Source: Microcoleus sp. AS-A8 (GTDB taxonomy: Bacteria; Cyanobacteriota; Cyanobacteriia; Cyanobacteriales; Coleofasciculaceae). From it: a stretch of 64,000 nucleotides of DNA. Of this stretch, positions 25,929 through 36,394 are shown piece after piece. A program made the translations under genes and the position numbers. The notes beneath the pieces are model-generated. The model saw only the letters and a program-made list of their open reading frames with translations, had not been told where the DNA came from and did no database searches. Numbering within the stretch: position 1 is the first letter of the stretch; each line of letters starts with the position of its first letter. The stretch lies in contig JAMPKV010000009.1 of the NCBI GenBank assembly GCA_039962225.1, positions 186,001 to 250,000 of the forward strand. The letters are read 5' to 3'.

Positions 25929-27200
25929 CTAAGGTTTAGGAAAACGACGCCTTTGCAGAAACTCTGGAATATCTAATTCCTGTTGTCTACCCCTAGGTTC
26001 AATGGGAGGCATGGGGGGATTGGGAGTGGGTGCAATCGGTCGCCGTGGATAGGGAGTTTCCTTCATTGAGCTGGGTGCCGATTGGGTTTCTCCACTAAAA
26101 CCCGTGGCAATGACGGTAATTCTCACCTCGCCCTGCATTTTGTCATCAATCACCGCTCCAAAAATAATATTGGCATTGGGATCGACAACCTCATAAACCG
26201 TTTCTGCCGCCGCATTCACTTCGTGGAGGGTGAGATCGCTACCCCCTGTGATGTTCAAGACGACACCTCTGGCTCCATCAATGGACGCTTCGAGTAGGGG
26301 AGAGGAAATAGCTTGAGACGCGGCTTCGCGAGCTCTCGACTTGCCAGAACCGATCCCAATCCCCATTAACGCCGACCCCGCATCCGCCATAACAGCGCGA
26401 ACATCGGCAAAATCTACGTTAACCAGACCGGGAATGGTGATGATATCGGAAATCCCTTGAACCCCCTGACGGAGGATATCATCCGCTACGCGAAAGGCTT
26501 CTTGAACAGGAGTCTGCTCATTAATCACTGACAGCAGCTTGTTGTTGGGAATCACGATTAGGGTATCCACCCGGCTTTGCAAGGCGGCAATCCCTTCCTC
26601 GGCCTGAGTCGTGCGACGGCGTCCTTCAAACGTAAAAGGACGGGTAACGACGCCAACGGTAAGAGCACCCATTTCTTTCGCGACTTCAGCCACAATCGGT
26701 GCCGCCCCCGTACCCGTGCCGCCCCCCATACCTGCGGTAATGAAAACCAGATCGGCATTTTCGATCGCATGAGCAATTTCCTCACGGGATTCTTCCGCCG
26801 CCTTTTGACCAATCGCTGGATTCCCGCCAGCACCCAGTCCTCGCGTTAACTTTTGCCCCATTTGTAAGCGCCTAGCTGCCGCGTTTTGGGCTAGAGCTTG
26901 AGAATCCGTATTAATCGACCAAAATTCGACCCCACTCACCTCACTGGCGATCATGCGGTTGACTGCATTGCCCCCACCCCCGCCAACGCCAATCACTTTA
27001 ATTTTGGCAACGCTACCTGGCACGATATTGTCACTCCTGGTTTCTTCCCTGGGTATTCCCTTGGTGGACTCAGAGATCTGAGCAAACTGTAACCCAGAAT
27101 TCCCATAGGGATGTGTATTGTCCACACCAATTGATAGTTCAGCTTGTCCTGTGATGTGAGAGCTTTGATTGGCAAGCTCTAGTTTATTATTTAGCGTCAT
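25929..27200 (-). CDS. ftsZ: cell division GTPase FtsZ
   Basis: FtsZ is the tubulin-like GTPase forming the Z ring. The 423-residue protein has a roughly 60-residue N-terminal extension typical of cyanobacteria, then [17 protein letters not shown], the tubulin signature GGGTGTG (159-165), the T7 synergy-loop region [11 protein letters not shown] and the variable Pro-rich linker. It ends in a short conserved tail, [15 protein letters not shown], which binds FtsA/ZipN-type partners. It lies downstream of ftsQ on the same strand with a 212-nt gap, the usual cyanobacterial ftsQ-ftsZ order. Intact; no unusual feature. Confidence 0.98.
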   Translation of the reverse strand: MTLNNKLELANQSSHITGQAELSIGVDNTHPYGNSGLQFAQISESTKGIPREETRSDNIVPGSVAKIKVIGVGGGGGNAVNRMIASEVSGVEFWSINTDSQALAQNAAARRLQMGQKLTRGLGAGGNPAIGQKAAEESREEIAHAIENADLVFITAGMGGGTGTGAAPIVAEVAKEMGALTVGVVTRPFTFEGRRRTTQAEEGIAALQSRVDTLIVIPNNKLLSVINEQTPVQEAFRVADDILRQGVQGISDIITIPGLVNVDFADVRAVMADAGSALMGIGIGSGKSRAREAASQAISSPLLEASIDGARGVVLNITGGSDLTLHEVNAAAETVYEVVDPNANIIFGAVIDDKMQGEVRITVIATGFSGETQSAPSSMKETPYPRRPIAPTPNPPMPPIEPRGRQQELDIPEFLQRRRFPKP

Positions 27201-27412
27201 TGCAATAGGTCAGGGTGATAAACAACTTTATCAGTATCAGTTATAGGTAGCAATCTGAGTCAACTATAGGGTAAGTCGATTCAAAAACCAACGAAGCTTG
27301 GTGTAAGGGCGTTGACCGTCTTGAAGGGGTTAATAATCAAGGATCGCTCTAGCCACAAAAAAGCAGTTAGCTCAAAGCCCTCTTGCTCACACTCTTCATT
27401 ATTTATTTAATC

Positions 27413-28255
27413 TTAATGAGTGGTGGGTGATACTGTATCATTTCCCTTTTCCATTTGAATCGCCGGAAACTCTGGGTTTTGCAGGTTAATATAGGCGATG
27501 TTCCCAGCCTGGATATGAGACGGCAATTCTCTCATCCGATCCAGAACGGTCAGTTGCTCTGTAAATCGAGAACTGTATGGGCCTAGATGGACATTTCCTA
27601 ATTCGGTTTTCAGGATTAAATTGGCTGGATTGCGCCAATCTATCTCGAAAACTTTCACAGGGGAGTGGCTGACAGCTTGGTAAACTTCCGACCACTGAGA
27701 GAGATATTGATCAGACGAGCCAATCACTTTGAGTGAGGGTAACTCCAGTGTTTGCTCCAGCCTGGTGTAACTGGTTTCAGGCATCAAAACGCCTTGGGCA
27801 TCCAAGAATCCCGATTTTGCAGTAGGATTAGCCGCTTGAGCAGAGGAGGGCTCAGCGGATTGTGCAATAGCCACGGGTTTACGCTCTTTGACTTTGATCG
27901 TCAATCCGGGCGGCAGCAATTGGCGCGTCACGGTAGCTTCGGCAATCGGAGCTTGAGACTCTAGGGATTTGGCGATCGCTTGGGGTTCGACACGCAGTAT
28001 GGATTCCGGATAAGACAAGGGCAGCAAGGAACGAATCGATTTGGCAGAAAGCCAGTGATTGCCCTCGACGACAATTTGTTCCGAATTTGAAATCACCCAA
28101 TCGGGTAACGTAATCGCCCAAACTAGACCGGTGGCCATACCACTCACAAACAGTGAGCGCCAAATGGCTTGAACCGATTTAATCCGACGCTCACGTCGCA
28201 GCTTTTTGCGCCGGGTGGTCAATTGTGCTTGAGAGACTGATGCGATGCTTTCCAT
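27413..28255 (-). CDS. ftsQ: cell division protein FtsQ/DivIB
   Basis: A 280-residue single-pass membrane protein of the divisome. A basic cytoplasmic N-terminus (TTRRKKLRRERRIKSV) precedes one membrane helix (about 30-52). A POTRA domain follows (QIVVEGNHWLSAKSIRSLLPL), with the FtsQ beta domain (LPPGLTIKVKERKPVAIAQ) and C-terminal FtsQ region (LDRMRELPSHIQAGNIAYINL). FtsQ links early and late division proteins. It sits immediately before ftsZ, which confirms the assignment. Confidence 0.93.
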   Translation of the reverse strand: MESIASVSQAQLTTRRKKLRRERRIKSVQAIWRSLFVSGMATGLVWAITLPDWVISNSEQIVVEGNHWLSAKSIRSLLPLSYPESILRVEPQAIAKSLESQAPIAEATVTRQLLPPGLTIKVKERKPVAIAQSAEPSSAQAANPTAKSGFLDAQGVLMPETSYTRLEQTLELPSLKVIGSSDQYLSQWSEVYQAVSHSPVKVFEIDWRNPANLILKTELGNVHLGPYSSRFTEQLTVLDRMRELPSHIQAGNIAYINLQNPEFPAIQMEKGNDTVSPTTH

Positions 28256-28789
28256 CTACTACCGCTCAATCTAATGTGTAATTTCCTAAGATGTTTCTGA
28301 AAGACAAAGGAGAGTGAAGATTCACTGGGTAGCACCCAGTCAACGGTATTCATCGATCCAATTTGCCCAAGATACCTTTCCCATTTAACCATTCCTTTTC
28401 CCGACGCTGTACGTAAGCAGGGTGAGTGCTGTTCCTGAATCTATATAAATTAAGGCTCTCCTGAACTTCAGTAAAGTCCTCCAACGCCTGTAATTTTGAC
28501 ATAAGGCTTGAGTGATGACCGCCTTAGCGACAGGATGTTCTCGATTCGGACTCCTCTCGTTTTACAACCACTGGGGATTGCTGATCAGGAAAGACAACAT
28601 CTTAAAGGAAAAACACACATAACACGAGTGATCCCCAAATCCCCCTCCCTCCCTTCCCCTCAGTAGCTCCAAACCAACCAACCAATTCCTTCCATACTGG
28701 TGCATAGGGGGGGTGAGGGGCATCGGGGGATCGACAGACGCTGAAATCCCTGAAATGCTTGAAAGGGTGCGTGAGTCCTACTTGAAGAA
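28256..28789. other. intergenic stretch between divergent genes
   Basis: About 530 nt between ftsQ and the divergent ATPase gene. C- and G-rich runs occur at 28630-28735. No RNA gene, repeat family or convincing frame was recognised; promoters of both genes are expected here. Confidence 0.45.
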
Positions 28790-30124
28790 ATGAAGCTGCA
28801 TTTACCAACATTTTTCAGAGCTTGTAACCCAGCTAAAACTCTTGTTGTGGGGAATCCGGAGGATCGTCAATACTATATCGATTTTTCTTCTGTCCGTGGC
28901 GGCAGAATTGTTGAAGCCTTAGGACGAACCATCACTCGCCTTTCTCCGGATGATCCCACCTGTCAGTTATTTACAGGCCATATTGGCTGCGGAAAGTCTA
29001 CAGAGCTGTTTCGACTCAAAGCGCAGTTGGAGGCGCAACAATTTCATGTCGTTTATTTTGAGTCCAGCAAAGACCTGGACATGGCGGATGTGGATATCAG
29101 CGATATTTTGCTCAGTATCGCCCGCTCCGTGAGCGAAAGCCTGGAGGCGGTTGGCATCCACCTCAAACCACGGTCTTTTGTCAAACTCTTCAACGACCTC
29201 AAAGACTTTATGCAGACCCCCATCGAGCTGTCAACGGAAGCTCAACTCTCGGTCGGGATTGCCAAAATTACGGCTAAAACCAAAGATAGTCCCCAACTGC
29301 GTGACCAGCTCAGACAGCACTTAGAACCTCGAACCAAAAGTATTTTAAGCGCCATCAACGAAGAAATTTTGCTGCGGGGAATTGAGGAACTCAAGCATCG
29401 CGGCAAAAAAGGGTTGGTGGTGATTATTGATAATCTGGATCGGGTCGATCCCCGACCTGTAGCCTCTGGGCGATCGCAGACGGAATATCTGTTCATCGAC
29501 CGTGGGTCTCAGTTACGAGACTTAAAGTGCCATCTGGTTTACACCCTGCCTTTGGCGTTGATGTTCTGTAATGAGTACGAAACGCTGAAAAATCGCTTGG
29601 GTGCTGGTGTGGCTCCTAAAGTCTTGCCGATGGTGCCGATTCAGTTACGGGATGGTTGTGACTTCCCCAAAGGGATGGCGCTGATGCGACAGATGGTGAT
29701 GGCACGAGCATTTCCCCATGTGGAGCCTCAAGCGAGGCTGGAGTTAATCCCAGAAGTGTTTGACAGTCCCGACACCCTCGACCGGATGTGCCGTGTGAGT
29801 GGGGGTCATGTGCGTAACTTATTAGGGCTACTCTATAACTGCCTACAACAGGAAGACCCACCCTTCTCCGATGAGTGCTTAGAAAGTGTGATCAAAGGTT
29901 ACCGCGATGACTTAGCTCTCGCCGTTGATGAGGAGGAATGGGATTTGCTGTCTCAGGTGGTTCGACAACAAATTGTCAAAGGCGAACGAGAATATCAAGT
30001 GCTGTTGCGGAGTGGATTTGTCTATGAGTATCGCGATGAAGGGGGACGCTGGTTTGGCATCAACCCCGCTTTGGCAGAAACAGATAGATTTCAAACTTTA
30101 ATTACCTCATCCAACGGGGTCTAG
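28790..30124 (+). CDS. P-loop ATPase, conserved cyanobacterial family
   Basis: A 444-residue AAA/STAND-like ATPase without additional recognisable domains. Walker A is GHIGCGKST (about 62-70) and Walker B is GLVVIIDNLDRVDP (about 206-219). Arg-containing motifs follow, and a helical C-terminal part (VSGGHVRNLLGLLYNCLQ) resembles the sensor/winged-helix lid of this class. The N-terminal text (FFRACNPAKTLVVGNPEDRQYYIDFSSVRG) is strongly conserved in cyanobacteria as I recall, usually annotated only as ATP-binding protein. The giant nSTAND-WD40 gene follows on the same strand after 850 nt, so the two may form a functional pair. No experimental role is known to me. Confidence 0.85.
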   Translation: MKLHLPTFFRACNPAKTLVVGNPEDRQYYIDFSSVRGGRIVEALGRTITRLSPDDPTCQLFTGHIGCGKSTELFRLKAQLEAQQFHVVYFESSKDLDMADVDISDILLSIARSVSESLEAVGIHLKPRSFVKLFNDLKDFMQTPIELSTEAQLSVGIAKITAKTKDSPQLRDQLRQHLEPRTKSILSAINEEILLRGIEELKHRGKKGLVVIIDNLDRVDPRPVASGRSQTEYLFIDRGSQLRDLKCHLVYTLPLALMFCNEYETLKNRLGAGVAPKVLPMVPIQLRDGCDFPKGMALMRQMVMARAFPHVEPQARLELIPEVFDSPDTLDRMCRVSGGHVRNLLGLLYNCLQQEDPPFSDECLESVIKGYRDDLALAVDEEEWDLLSQVVRQQIVKGEREYQVLLRSGFVYEYRDEGGRWFGINPALAETDRFQTLITSSNGV

Positions 30125-30577
30125 TTCCGAATTCCGCTGAATTTACACTGCCTTTTGCGAATACAGGGGAAAATGACTTTTGCTTCTCCTGTAGCCCGGA
30201 AAATTTTAGGATTCACCACATCTTCTGCTAGCCGTAACCCAGCACATGGAACACCACGGCTAGTTTCTCTCATTTGGGGCTACCTGAGGAGCAGGAAGAT
30301 GAATTGTTACTCAACAGTTCAGTCAGCGATCAGTATCACAGGGAGGGAAAATTTTGATCACATCTATATCAGCATTTTGAGAGTTCACCCTCCGCTATCT
30401 GTGGCAGAAATGCCAAGCTAATCCTAGTTACTCAAATTACGGATTGTTTTAAGGTTAAAGGCTACATACTATCCCTCGGAAATCACTGATACTATGAAAT
30501 GTGCAGAAGCGTAAAATATTTAAAAGAATGTGCGCTTTCTATCCTAGGTTGTCATCTACTACTGTGTGGTTAAGTCA
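30125..30577. other. intergenic stretch without supported gene
   Basis: 453 nt after the ATPase gene. A short plus-strand frame (30155-30421) has poor codon use, no ribosome binding site and no recognisable product. No RNA or repeat was recognised. Confidence 0.4.
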
Positions 30578-30748
30578 ATGAAACGAATTTTTAGGCGCTC
30601 TGCGGAGCGTGATTGGGATGATTGGAGCGCAAGCCCGGAAGAGGTTAGGCAACGCTCACCAGCTATGACTCACATTATGGAGAGCGCTCCATCCAAGTCC
30701 CTTGTGATTCACACACCCATCATTAGTGATTGGGTCGTGGACGAGTAA
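30578..30748 (+). CDS. possible small acidic/basic protein, unknown
   Basis: A 56-residue frame from ATG 30578 (an in-frame GTG lies at 30566). It begins basic (MKRIFRRSAERDWDDW) and ends in HTPIISDWVVDE. It contains no membrane segment or known motif. Its position between the ATPase and the nSTAND-WD40 gene, on their strand, is the main reason to keep it. No clear ribosome binding site is visible. It may be spurious. Confidence 0.35.
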   Translation: MKRIFRRSAERDWDDWSASPEEVRQRSPAMTHIMESAPSKSLVIHTPIISDWVVDE

Positions 30749-30893
30749 AAAGTGCTGCTCCTATAAAAGCGCAACTATCTGCAATGAGTCCGTGGATAAC
30801 GTAACGGACGGCATGATACCTATCCCCACAGCCGTAGATAGTTCCGAAACATCACTCCACTGGCTTTAACATTTAATCGGAAATTTAAAAATT

Positions 30894-30920
30894 TTCCTCT
30901 GATTAGAGTAATCAGAGGAA
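30894..30920 (+). promoter_or_regulatory. perfect 11-bp hairpin upstream of the nSTAND-WD40 gene
   Basis: TTCCTCTGATT (30894-30904) pairs with AATCAGAGGAA (30910-30920) around AGAGT. It lies 53 nt before the start codon. No T-run follows, so it is more likely a leader structure or a protein-binding palindrome than a terminator. Confidence 0.5.
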
Positions 30921-30973
30921 TATCAATCAATTAGTGGCAATTGTGAACCTGTAACAGTCACAACGTGAGTTGA

Positions 30974-33900
30974 ATGAGAGAGCCAAATCAAATACAACAA
31001 GTAGCGGTCTTGAATGAGCGTTCACTGTCAACCTTATCCAGGGCAATTACTCTCTCGGAAGGGCACTTTGCACTGATTTTGGTACGCTGTAACTATGAAG
31101 TTTGCAAAGAGCAAATGTGGCAGCGGCTGCAAGCACTCACGGGAGTCACGCTGAGTGAGCTAGTTTTGCGAAAAGGTATTAAAAGCTTATACAGCCCCAT
31201 TGTTTCTATCCTTGCGGACCAGCAGACATCAGCGTTGATTGTATTTGGCCTGGAGTCAGTAACAGCTATTGACCAAGTGCTGATTTCGACGAATCAGGTT
31301 CGAGAAGAATTTCGTAAAAACTTAACCCGCCCTCTCGTGTTGTGGATCAGCGATGAGGTTTTGCAGAAGCTGGCGCGGTTTGCCCCCGATTTTAAGAGTT
31401 GGGCAGCGACCTCGATTAAGTTTGAACTTAGCACCGCCGAGTTGCTAGCTTTATGGCAGCAAACAACGGATGAACTCTTTACCAAGCTTTTGGGGAGCGA
31501 TTTAGCTGAATTTTTGCCTAACGACGCTCTCAATTTGGCACCGGGTTGCCGCCAACGCCAGGAAATTGAGTCTGTGTTGCGAGACTTAACGGCTCGTGGC
31601 GTCCGTTTAGAACCCGAACAATGGGCCACCTGGCAGTTTATTTTAGGGCGGGATGCCTTGACACGGGATCAGCTCGATGTAGCGCTTCAGCAGTACCACA
31701 AGAGTTTGTTGGTCTGGCAGCAAGAAGATGAGAGTGGGGAGGTGTGGGAGCAGGGAAACAGCGCTTTAATGTTCGCCTTAATGCAGGGGGATGAAGTCCA
31801 CACAGGAGATCAGCAGAACCTTTCCCATCTAGAATCCCAAACCCGACCCCAGGACGTTAGCACAGCAGCGCAAAGTCCAGTCCTCGGACGGCACAAGCCA
31901 CAATCGTTAGAGCGTGCTGGGCTACTTTTGCATCACATCGGTTTATGTCATTGCCGTCAAGCGGAGTTGCAACCGCTCACCAGCCGTATCCAATGGGAAC
32001 AAGCTAAAGAGTCATTCACTAAGGCGATTGAGGTATTTACACTCGCCAGACGGCAAGATTTGGTTGCTCAGTTAACCCTTCAGCTCGGTCAGATCTTAAA
32101 ACATCTGGAAAGCTGGACTGAATTACAGGCTCTGGCCTTACACGCTCTGGAAGACCCTCAAACCCAAGACAGTCCCGTACAATTGGCTCAAGCTTATGGA
32201 TTTTTGGCTGTTGTGGCATTGGCTCAGTCCGAATGGGAGAACGCCAAGTACTTAGCCTGGGGTGCTTTTGACCTCATCGCTCAGTCCCCGTCGCCTCAAC
32301 CCCTGGATCAAGGAAGGTATCTGTTATACTCAGCCAAAGCGCAGCGGCAGTTGGGTGAACTGACCTCGGCAATTGCCAACCTAGAACAGGCGATCAGAGC
32401 CGATTCTTGGCCACCGACGGCTCTCAAGAAACAGCCACAGCTTTATATTGACATCTTGGAAGAATTGCGATCGCTCTATCTGGAGCAACAGCAATATTTG
32501 AGAGCGTTTGAACTCAAACAGCAGCAACGCTCGATTGAGCAACAGTATGGATTTTCCACCTTCCTCGGTGCGGCTCCCTTACAACCTTTTACCCGACAGG
32601 GTCGAGGCATATCATCCCTAGAAATTGCGGCAGCAGGGCGTCAATCTGATGTCAATCGCCTAATCGAACGCCTGAGCCGCAATGACCATAAACTGACGAT
32701 CATTCACGGCTCTTCTGGCGTTGGTAAAAGTTCATTGATTAATGCGGGTTTAGTCCCCGCTCTGGAATCCCGGATTATTGGAGCCAGAGAAGCGATGCCG
32801 ATTGTGCAAAAAGCTTACAGAGATTGGCTTGGGGAACTAGAACGCCGTCTAAACGCCGCCTTTGCCAGTCGCCAAGTTAAAGGGTTGAACAGTTCCAAGG
32901 AAGAATCTCCACCTGAGTTGGAACTGAAAACCAGGCAATCTGTATATGACGAGTCGGCTAGGTGTTCCGCACCTAACCCGGATCAGCTCGATCAGGCTCC
33001 TGCTGACGCCCAAGAAACAGCTCCTGTGAGTGCTGAAGAAGCCGCTACGTTAATGGAAAACTCGTTGCGCTCACAAACGCTAGCGATCGCTCTATCCGTA
33101 GCGCGATTGCGCGAAACACAATGCCAAGGACAATCGCAAACATTAAATCAATCGCCAATTCCCAGTTTCCAACCTTTCATTTCTAGCCCAAGGCTTCAAC
33201 AAATCCTGAAACAGTTGCGCGTTGCTGCCGAACAAAAACTATTAACGGTTCTGATTTTTGACCAATTTGAAGAATTTTTCTTCTGTACGAACCTAGAACA
33301 ACGGCGCGAATTTTATGAGTTTTTGGCGCAGTGTCTAAATCTTCCTTTCTTAAAAGTCATCTTGTCGTTGCGGGAAGATTATCTCCACTATTTGTTGGAG
33401 TGTGAGCGCTATTGTAATCTGAGTACCATTAACAACAATATTCTGGATCGACAGCTTCGTTACCACTTAGGAGATCTTTCGCCCGATGATGCGAGAAATG
33501 TGATTAGCACATTAGCTGCCGTCTCTCAGTTTCAGTTAGAAGAATCTCTCATTGCAGCTCTTGTACGAGATTTAGCAGGCAGTACAGGAGTAGTACGTCT
33601 GATTGAGTTGCAAGTCGTAGGGCAACAGCTACAAACGGAAAAAATTACGACACTAGAACAATATTACGCTCTAGGAGCTGATCCAAAAGCCACACTGGTG
33701 GAGCGCTCGCTGTTGTGCGTAATCAATGATTGTGGACAAGAAAACGAAGATACGGTTTGGCAAGTCCTGTTCTCCTTAACCGATGAACGCGGTACTCGTC
33801 CGTTGAAAACCATGCCGGAGTTGGCTGTAGGGACGGGTATTACACCCAAGTGCTTTACCGATCAATCCTTAACCAGTTGTGACTGGTCACAAGAAGAACT

Positions 33901-36394
33901 AACCCCCAACAAACTTGACTTAATTTTAAAGATTCTGGTCGGTTCTGGCTTGGTGTTCCGAGTACCGGAGGAGCAACAAGACCGATATCAGCTAGTTCAT
34001 GATTATCTAGTCGAACCGATTCGTCAAAAATATCATCAGCTTGCACAATTAAATGTCGTGACAAAGCTAGAAAGAAGTGAACAGGCACTGGTTCGGGCAC
34101 ATCAACAGCGCTTACGCGCAAGTATTGTTGGTGCGACTATGGCACTTTTAGCGATCACTACAGGTGGCTTGGGGTGGCGAGCCGAGGTTCAAAGACGACT
34201 TGCTGCCAACCTTTCGATTAATGCCCAGTTGAGTTCGATTAGTGCTTCTTCAGAAGCCCTTTTTGTCTCTAATAAAAAGTTTGATGCTCTGCTAGAAGGC
34301 TTGAGAGCAGCGAGACGCCTCAAGGATTTAGAGACGGCTGAGCGATCCGTAGAACCCGATACCCATTTCCAGGTTGTCACCGCGCTCTCGCAGGCGGTTT
34401 ACACCGCTTCGGAGCGTAATCGATTGGAGGGGCATAGTGATATCGTTTGGAAAGTGAGCTTCTCCCCCGATGGTCAGCTTTTAGCCTCTGCCAGCCAAGA
34501 TAAAACCGTGAAACTGTGGCGTTCCGATGGAACGTTAGTGACGACTCTCAACGGACACCATGATAGTGTGACGAGCGTCTCGTTTAGTCCCGATGGTCAG
34601 ATGATGGCATCGAGTAGCCAAGATGGCATAATCAGGCTCTGGCGTCGCGATGGCAGCCTCGTGAGAAGGTTTCGGGGTCATGTCGGGCAGGTATATAGTG
34701 TGAGCTTTAGTCCGAAGGGTCAGCTCATTGCTTCTGCGGGTGGGGATGGCACCATTCGATTTTGGACACTTGAGGGCAAGTTAATTGAGACGTTACACCC
34801 TGATCAGGGTGTCGTGAGAGGAGTCAGCTTTAGTCCAGATGGTGAGAGGGTCGCGTCAGCTTATCAGGATGGGACTATTGAGCTATGGACGCTACAAGGT
34901 AAGTTACTGCAAACCCTCAAAGGACATAGTCGCAAGGTAAACTGTGTGGTGTTCAGTCCCGATGGTCAGTTCCTGGCCTCAGCTAGCGATGATAAAACCG
35001 TAAAGCTGTGGAACCGCGACGGAAAGCTGCTCAAAACCTTCTCCAACCATCAAGGATGGGTGCTGGCGGTGGCGTTTAGTGCAGATGGTCAGTGGCTGGC
35101 CTCAGCGAGTGCTGACAATGCGGTTAGGCTTTGGAATCGCAATGGGACGCTCCGGCAAACGTTTACAGGACACAGCGATATTGTCACTTCCGTCAGTTTC
35201 AGTCCCGCTCCCGTTGGCGGGTTGAAAGTTGAAAGTTCAAACAAAAACTTACAACCATCCAACCAGGAACCTGCAACCCTCAACCCAGTTCCCCTCCTAG
35301 CCTCCGCCAGCAATGACAAAACCATCAGGTTCTGGGGTCTGGATAACCCGTCTCGCCTGATTTTGCCAGTTCGGGATCAGGTGAGAGAGGTTACGTTTTC
35401 ACCGGATAGTCAACTGATAGCCACGGCAGGTGATGACAAGACGGTGAAACTTTGGAGTCGTAACGGTCAGTTACTCCACACCTTAAAGGGGCATAGGGAG
35501 CGCATTGACAGCATCAGTTTTAGTCCTGAGGGGCGACTTCTGGCCTCAGCGAGTCGGGATGGTACGCTGAAACTCTGGACTCGCGGGGGTCTTTTGATTA
35601 AGACGATAACCGGGCATCAGGGCTGGGTGTTGAGTGTCAGTTTTAGTCCTGATGGCAAGCGGTTGGCTTCTACAGGTCAGGCTGGGACAGTGAAACTCTG
35701 GACTCGCGAGGGTGTTTTGATCAAAACCTTGAATGATTCTCGCGATTCCCTACTCCCTGCTTCGCCAAACAGCAGGACGGCAAACGGGAAGAATCGCTCT
35801 TATTCCCGCGTTAATGCCGTTACCTTTAGCCCTGATGGTCAACTCTTAGCCTCTGCGGGTGATGACAAGACCGTAAAACTGTGGACGGCGGACGGCAGAT
35901 TACTGAAAACTTTGCAAGGGCATAGTAATTGGGTCTTAGATGTAAGTTTTTCCCCGGACTCCCAGATGCTCGCCTCGGCGAGTTATGACAATACGGTCAA
36001 ACTCTGGAGTCGCAAGGGAGAACTGATCAGAACTTTGAGGGGGCATAGCGATAGTGTCGCTCACGTTCGCTTTAGTCCCACCGGTCAAATTTTAGCAACA
36101 ACCAGTTGGGATAACCGGGTGCAACTGTGGCGGCTTGATGACACCTTGATCCAAACCCTAGAAGGGCACCAAGATCGCGTTACTAGCGTTAGTTGGAGCC
36201 ATGATGGTAAGGCGCTAGCTTCTGCTAGTCGGGACAATACCGTGATGGTACGGAATTTGAATTTAGATGATCTGTTGGATAAAGGCTGTAACTGGCTGCG
36301 GTACTATCTACAAAACAATCCGAAAGTGAGACCCCAAGACCGGGAACTTTGTCACTCCCTTGAGCGATCACAAGAGCAGACTCCTGAAGGATAA
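30974..36394 (+). CDS. giant nSTAND1 NTPase with TPR-like region and 14 WD40 repeats
   Basis: A 1806-residue signalling NTPase. Residues 1-180 form an N-terminal domain seen in other cyanobacterial STAND/TPR proteins (LVLWISDEVLQKL). Residues ~200-530 are helical and TPR-like. An nSTAND1 NTPase follows, with Walker A GSSGVGKSS (about 579-587) and Walker B LLTVLIFDQFEEFFF (near 757). A membrane-like helix lies at about 1049-1070. Fourteen WD40 repeats (about 1150-1765) fit two seven-bladed propellers. STAND proteins act as ligand-triggered switches in bacterial defence and programmed death. The seventh repeat carries an in-frame insertion of low-complexity intergenic-type DNA (about 35210-35300). 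An internal ~120-residue polar loop separates Walker A and B. The ligand and effector are unknown. Confidence 0.92.
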   Translation: MREPNQIQQVAVLNERSLSTLSRAITLSEGHFALILVRCNYEVCKEQMWQRLQALTGVTLSELVLRKGIKSLYSPIVSILADQQTSALIVFGLESVTAIDQVLISTNQVREEFRKNLTRPLVLWISDEVLQKLARFAPDFKSWAATSIKFELSTAELLALWQQTTDELFTKLLGSDLAEFLPNDALNLAPGCRQRQEIESVLRDLTARGVRLEPEQWATWQFILGRDALTRDQLDVALQQYHKSLLVWQQEDESGEVWEQGNSALMFALMQGDEVHTGDQQNLSHLESQTRPQDVSTAAQSPVLGRHKPQSLERAGLLLHHIGLCHCRQAELQPLTSRIQWEQAKESFTKAIEVFTLARRQDLVAQLTLQLGQILKHLESWTELQALALHALEDPQTQDSPVQLAQAYGFLAVVALAQSEWENAKYLAWGAFDLIAQSPSPQPLDQGRYLLYSAKAQRQLGELTSAIANLEQAIRADSWPPTALKKQPQLYIDILEELRSLYLEQQQYLRAFELKQQQRSIEQQYGFSTFLGAAPLQPFTRQGRGISSLEIAAAGRQSDVNRLIERLSRNDHKLTIIHGSSGVGKSSLINAGLVPALESRIIGAREAMPIVQKAYRDWLGELERRLNAAFASRQVKGLNSSKEESPPELELKTRQSVYDESARCSAPNPDQLDQAPADAQETAPVSAEEAATLMENSLRSQTLAIALSVARLRETQCQGQSQTLNQSPIPSFQPFISSPRLQQILKQLRVAAEQKLLTVLIFDQFEEFFFCTNLEQRREFYEFLAQCLNLPFLKVILSLREDYLHYLLECERYCNLSTINNNILDRQLRYHLGDLSPDDARNVISTLAAVSQFQLEESLIAALVRDLAGSTGVVRLIELQVVGQQLQTEKITTLEQYYALGADPKATLVERSLLCVINDCGQENEDTVWQVLFSLTDERGTRPLKTMPELAVGTGITPKCFTDQSLTSCDWSQEELTPNKLDLILKILVGSGLVFRVPEEQQDRYQLVHDYLVEPIRQKYHQLAQLNVVTKLERSEQALVRAHQQRLRASIVGATMALLAITTGGLGWRAEVQRRLAANLSINAQLSSISASSEALFVSNKKFDALLEGLRAARRLKDLETAERSVEPDTHFQVVTALSQAVYTASERNRLEGHSDIVWKVSFSPDGQLLASASQDKTVKLWRSDGTLVTTLNGHHDSVTSVSFSPDGQMMASSSQDGIIRLWRRDGSLVRRFRGHVGQVYSVSFSPKGQLIASAGGDGTIRFWTLEGKLIETLHPDQGVVRGVSFSPDGERVASAYQDGTIELWTLQGKLLQTLKGHSRKVNCVVFSPDGQFLASASDDKTVKLWNRDGKLLKTFSNHQGWVLAVAFSADGQWLASASADNAVRLWNRNGTLRQTFTGHSDIVTSVSFSPAPVGGLKVESSNKNLQPSNQEPATLNPVPLLASASNDKTIRFWGLDNPSRLILPVRDQVREVTFSPDSQLIATAGDDKTVKLWSRNGQLLHTLKGHRERIDSISFSPEGRLLASASRDGTLKLWTRGGLLIKTITGHQGWVLSVSFSPDGKRLASTGQAGTVKLWTREGVLIKTLNDSRDSLLPASPNSRTANGKNRSYSRVNAVTFSPDGQLLASAGDDKTVKLWTADGRLLKTLQGHSNWVLDVSFSPDSQMLASASYDNTVKLWSRKGELIRTLRGHSDSVAHVRFSPTGQILATTSWDNRVQLWRLDDTLIQTLEGHQDRVTSVSWSHDGKALASASRDNTVMVRNLNLDDLLDKGCNWLRYYLQNNPKVRPQDRELCHSLERSQEQTPEG

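Noticed and set aside
30155-30421. 88-residue plus-strand frame after the ATPase gene
   Set aside because: No ribosome binding site, poor codon use, no recognisable motif.
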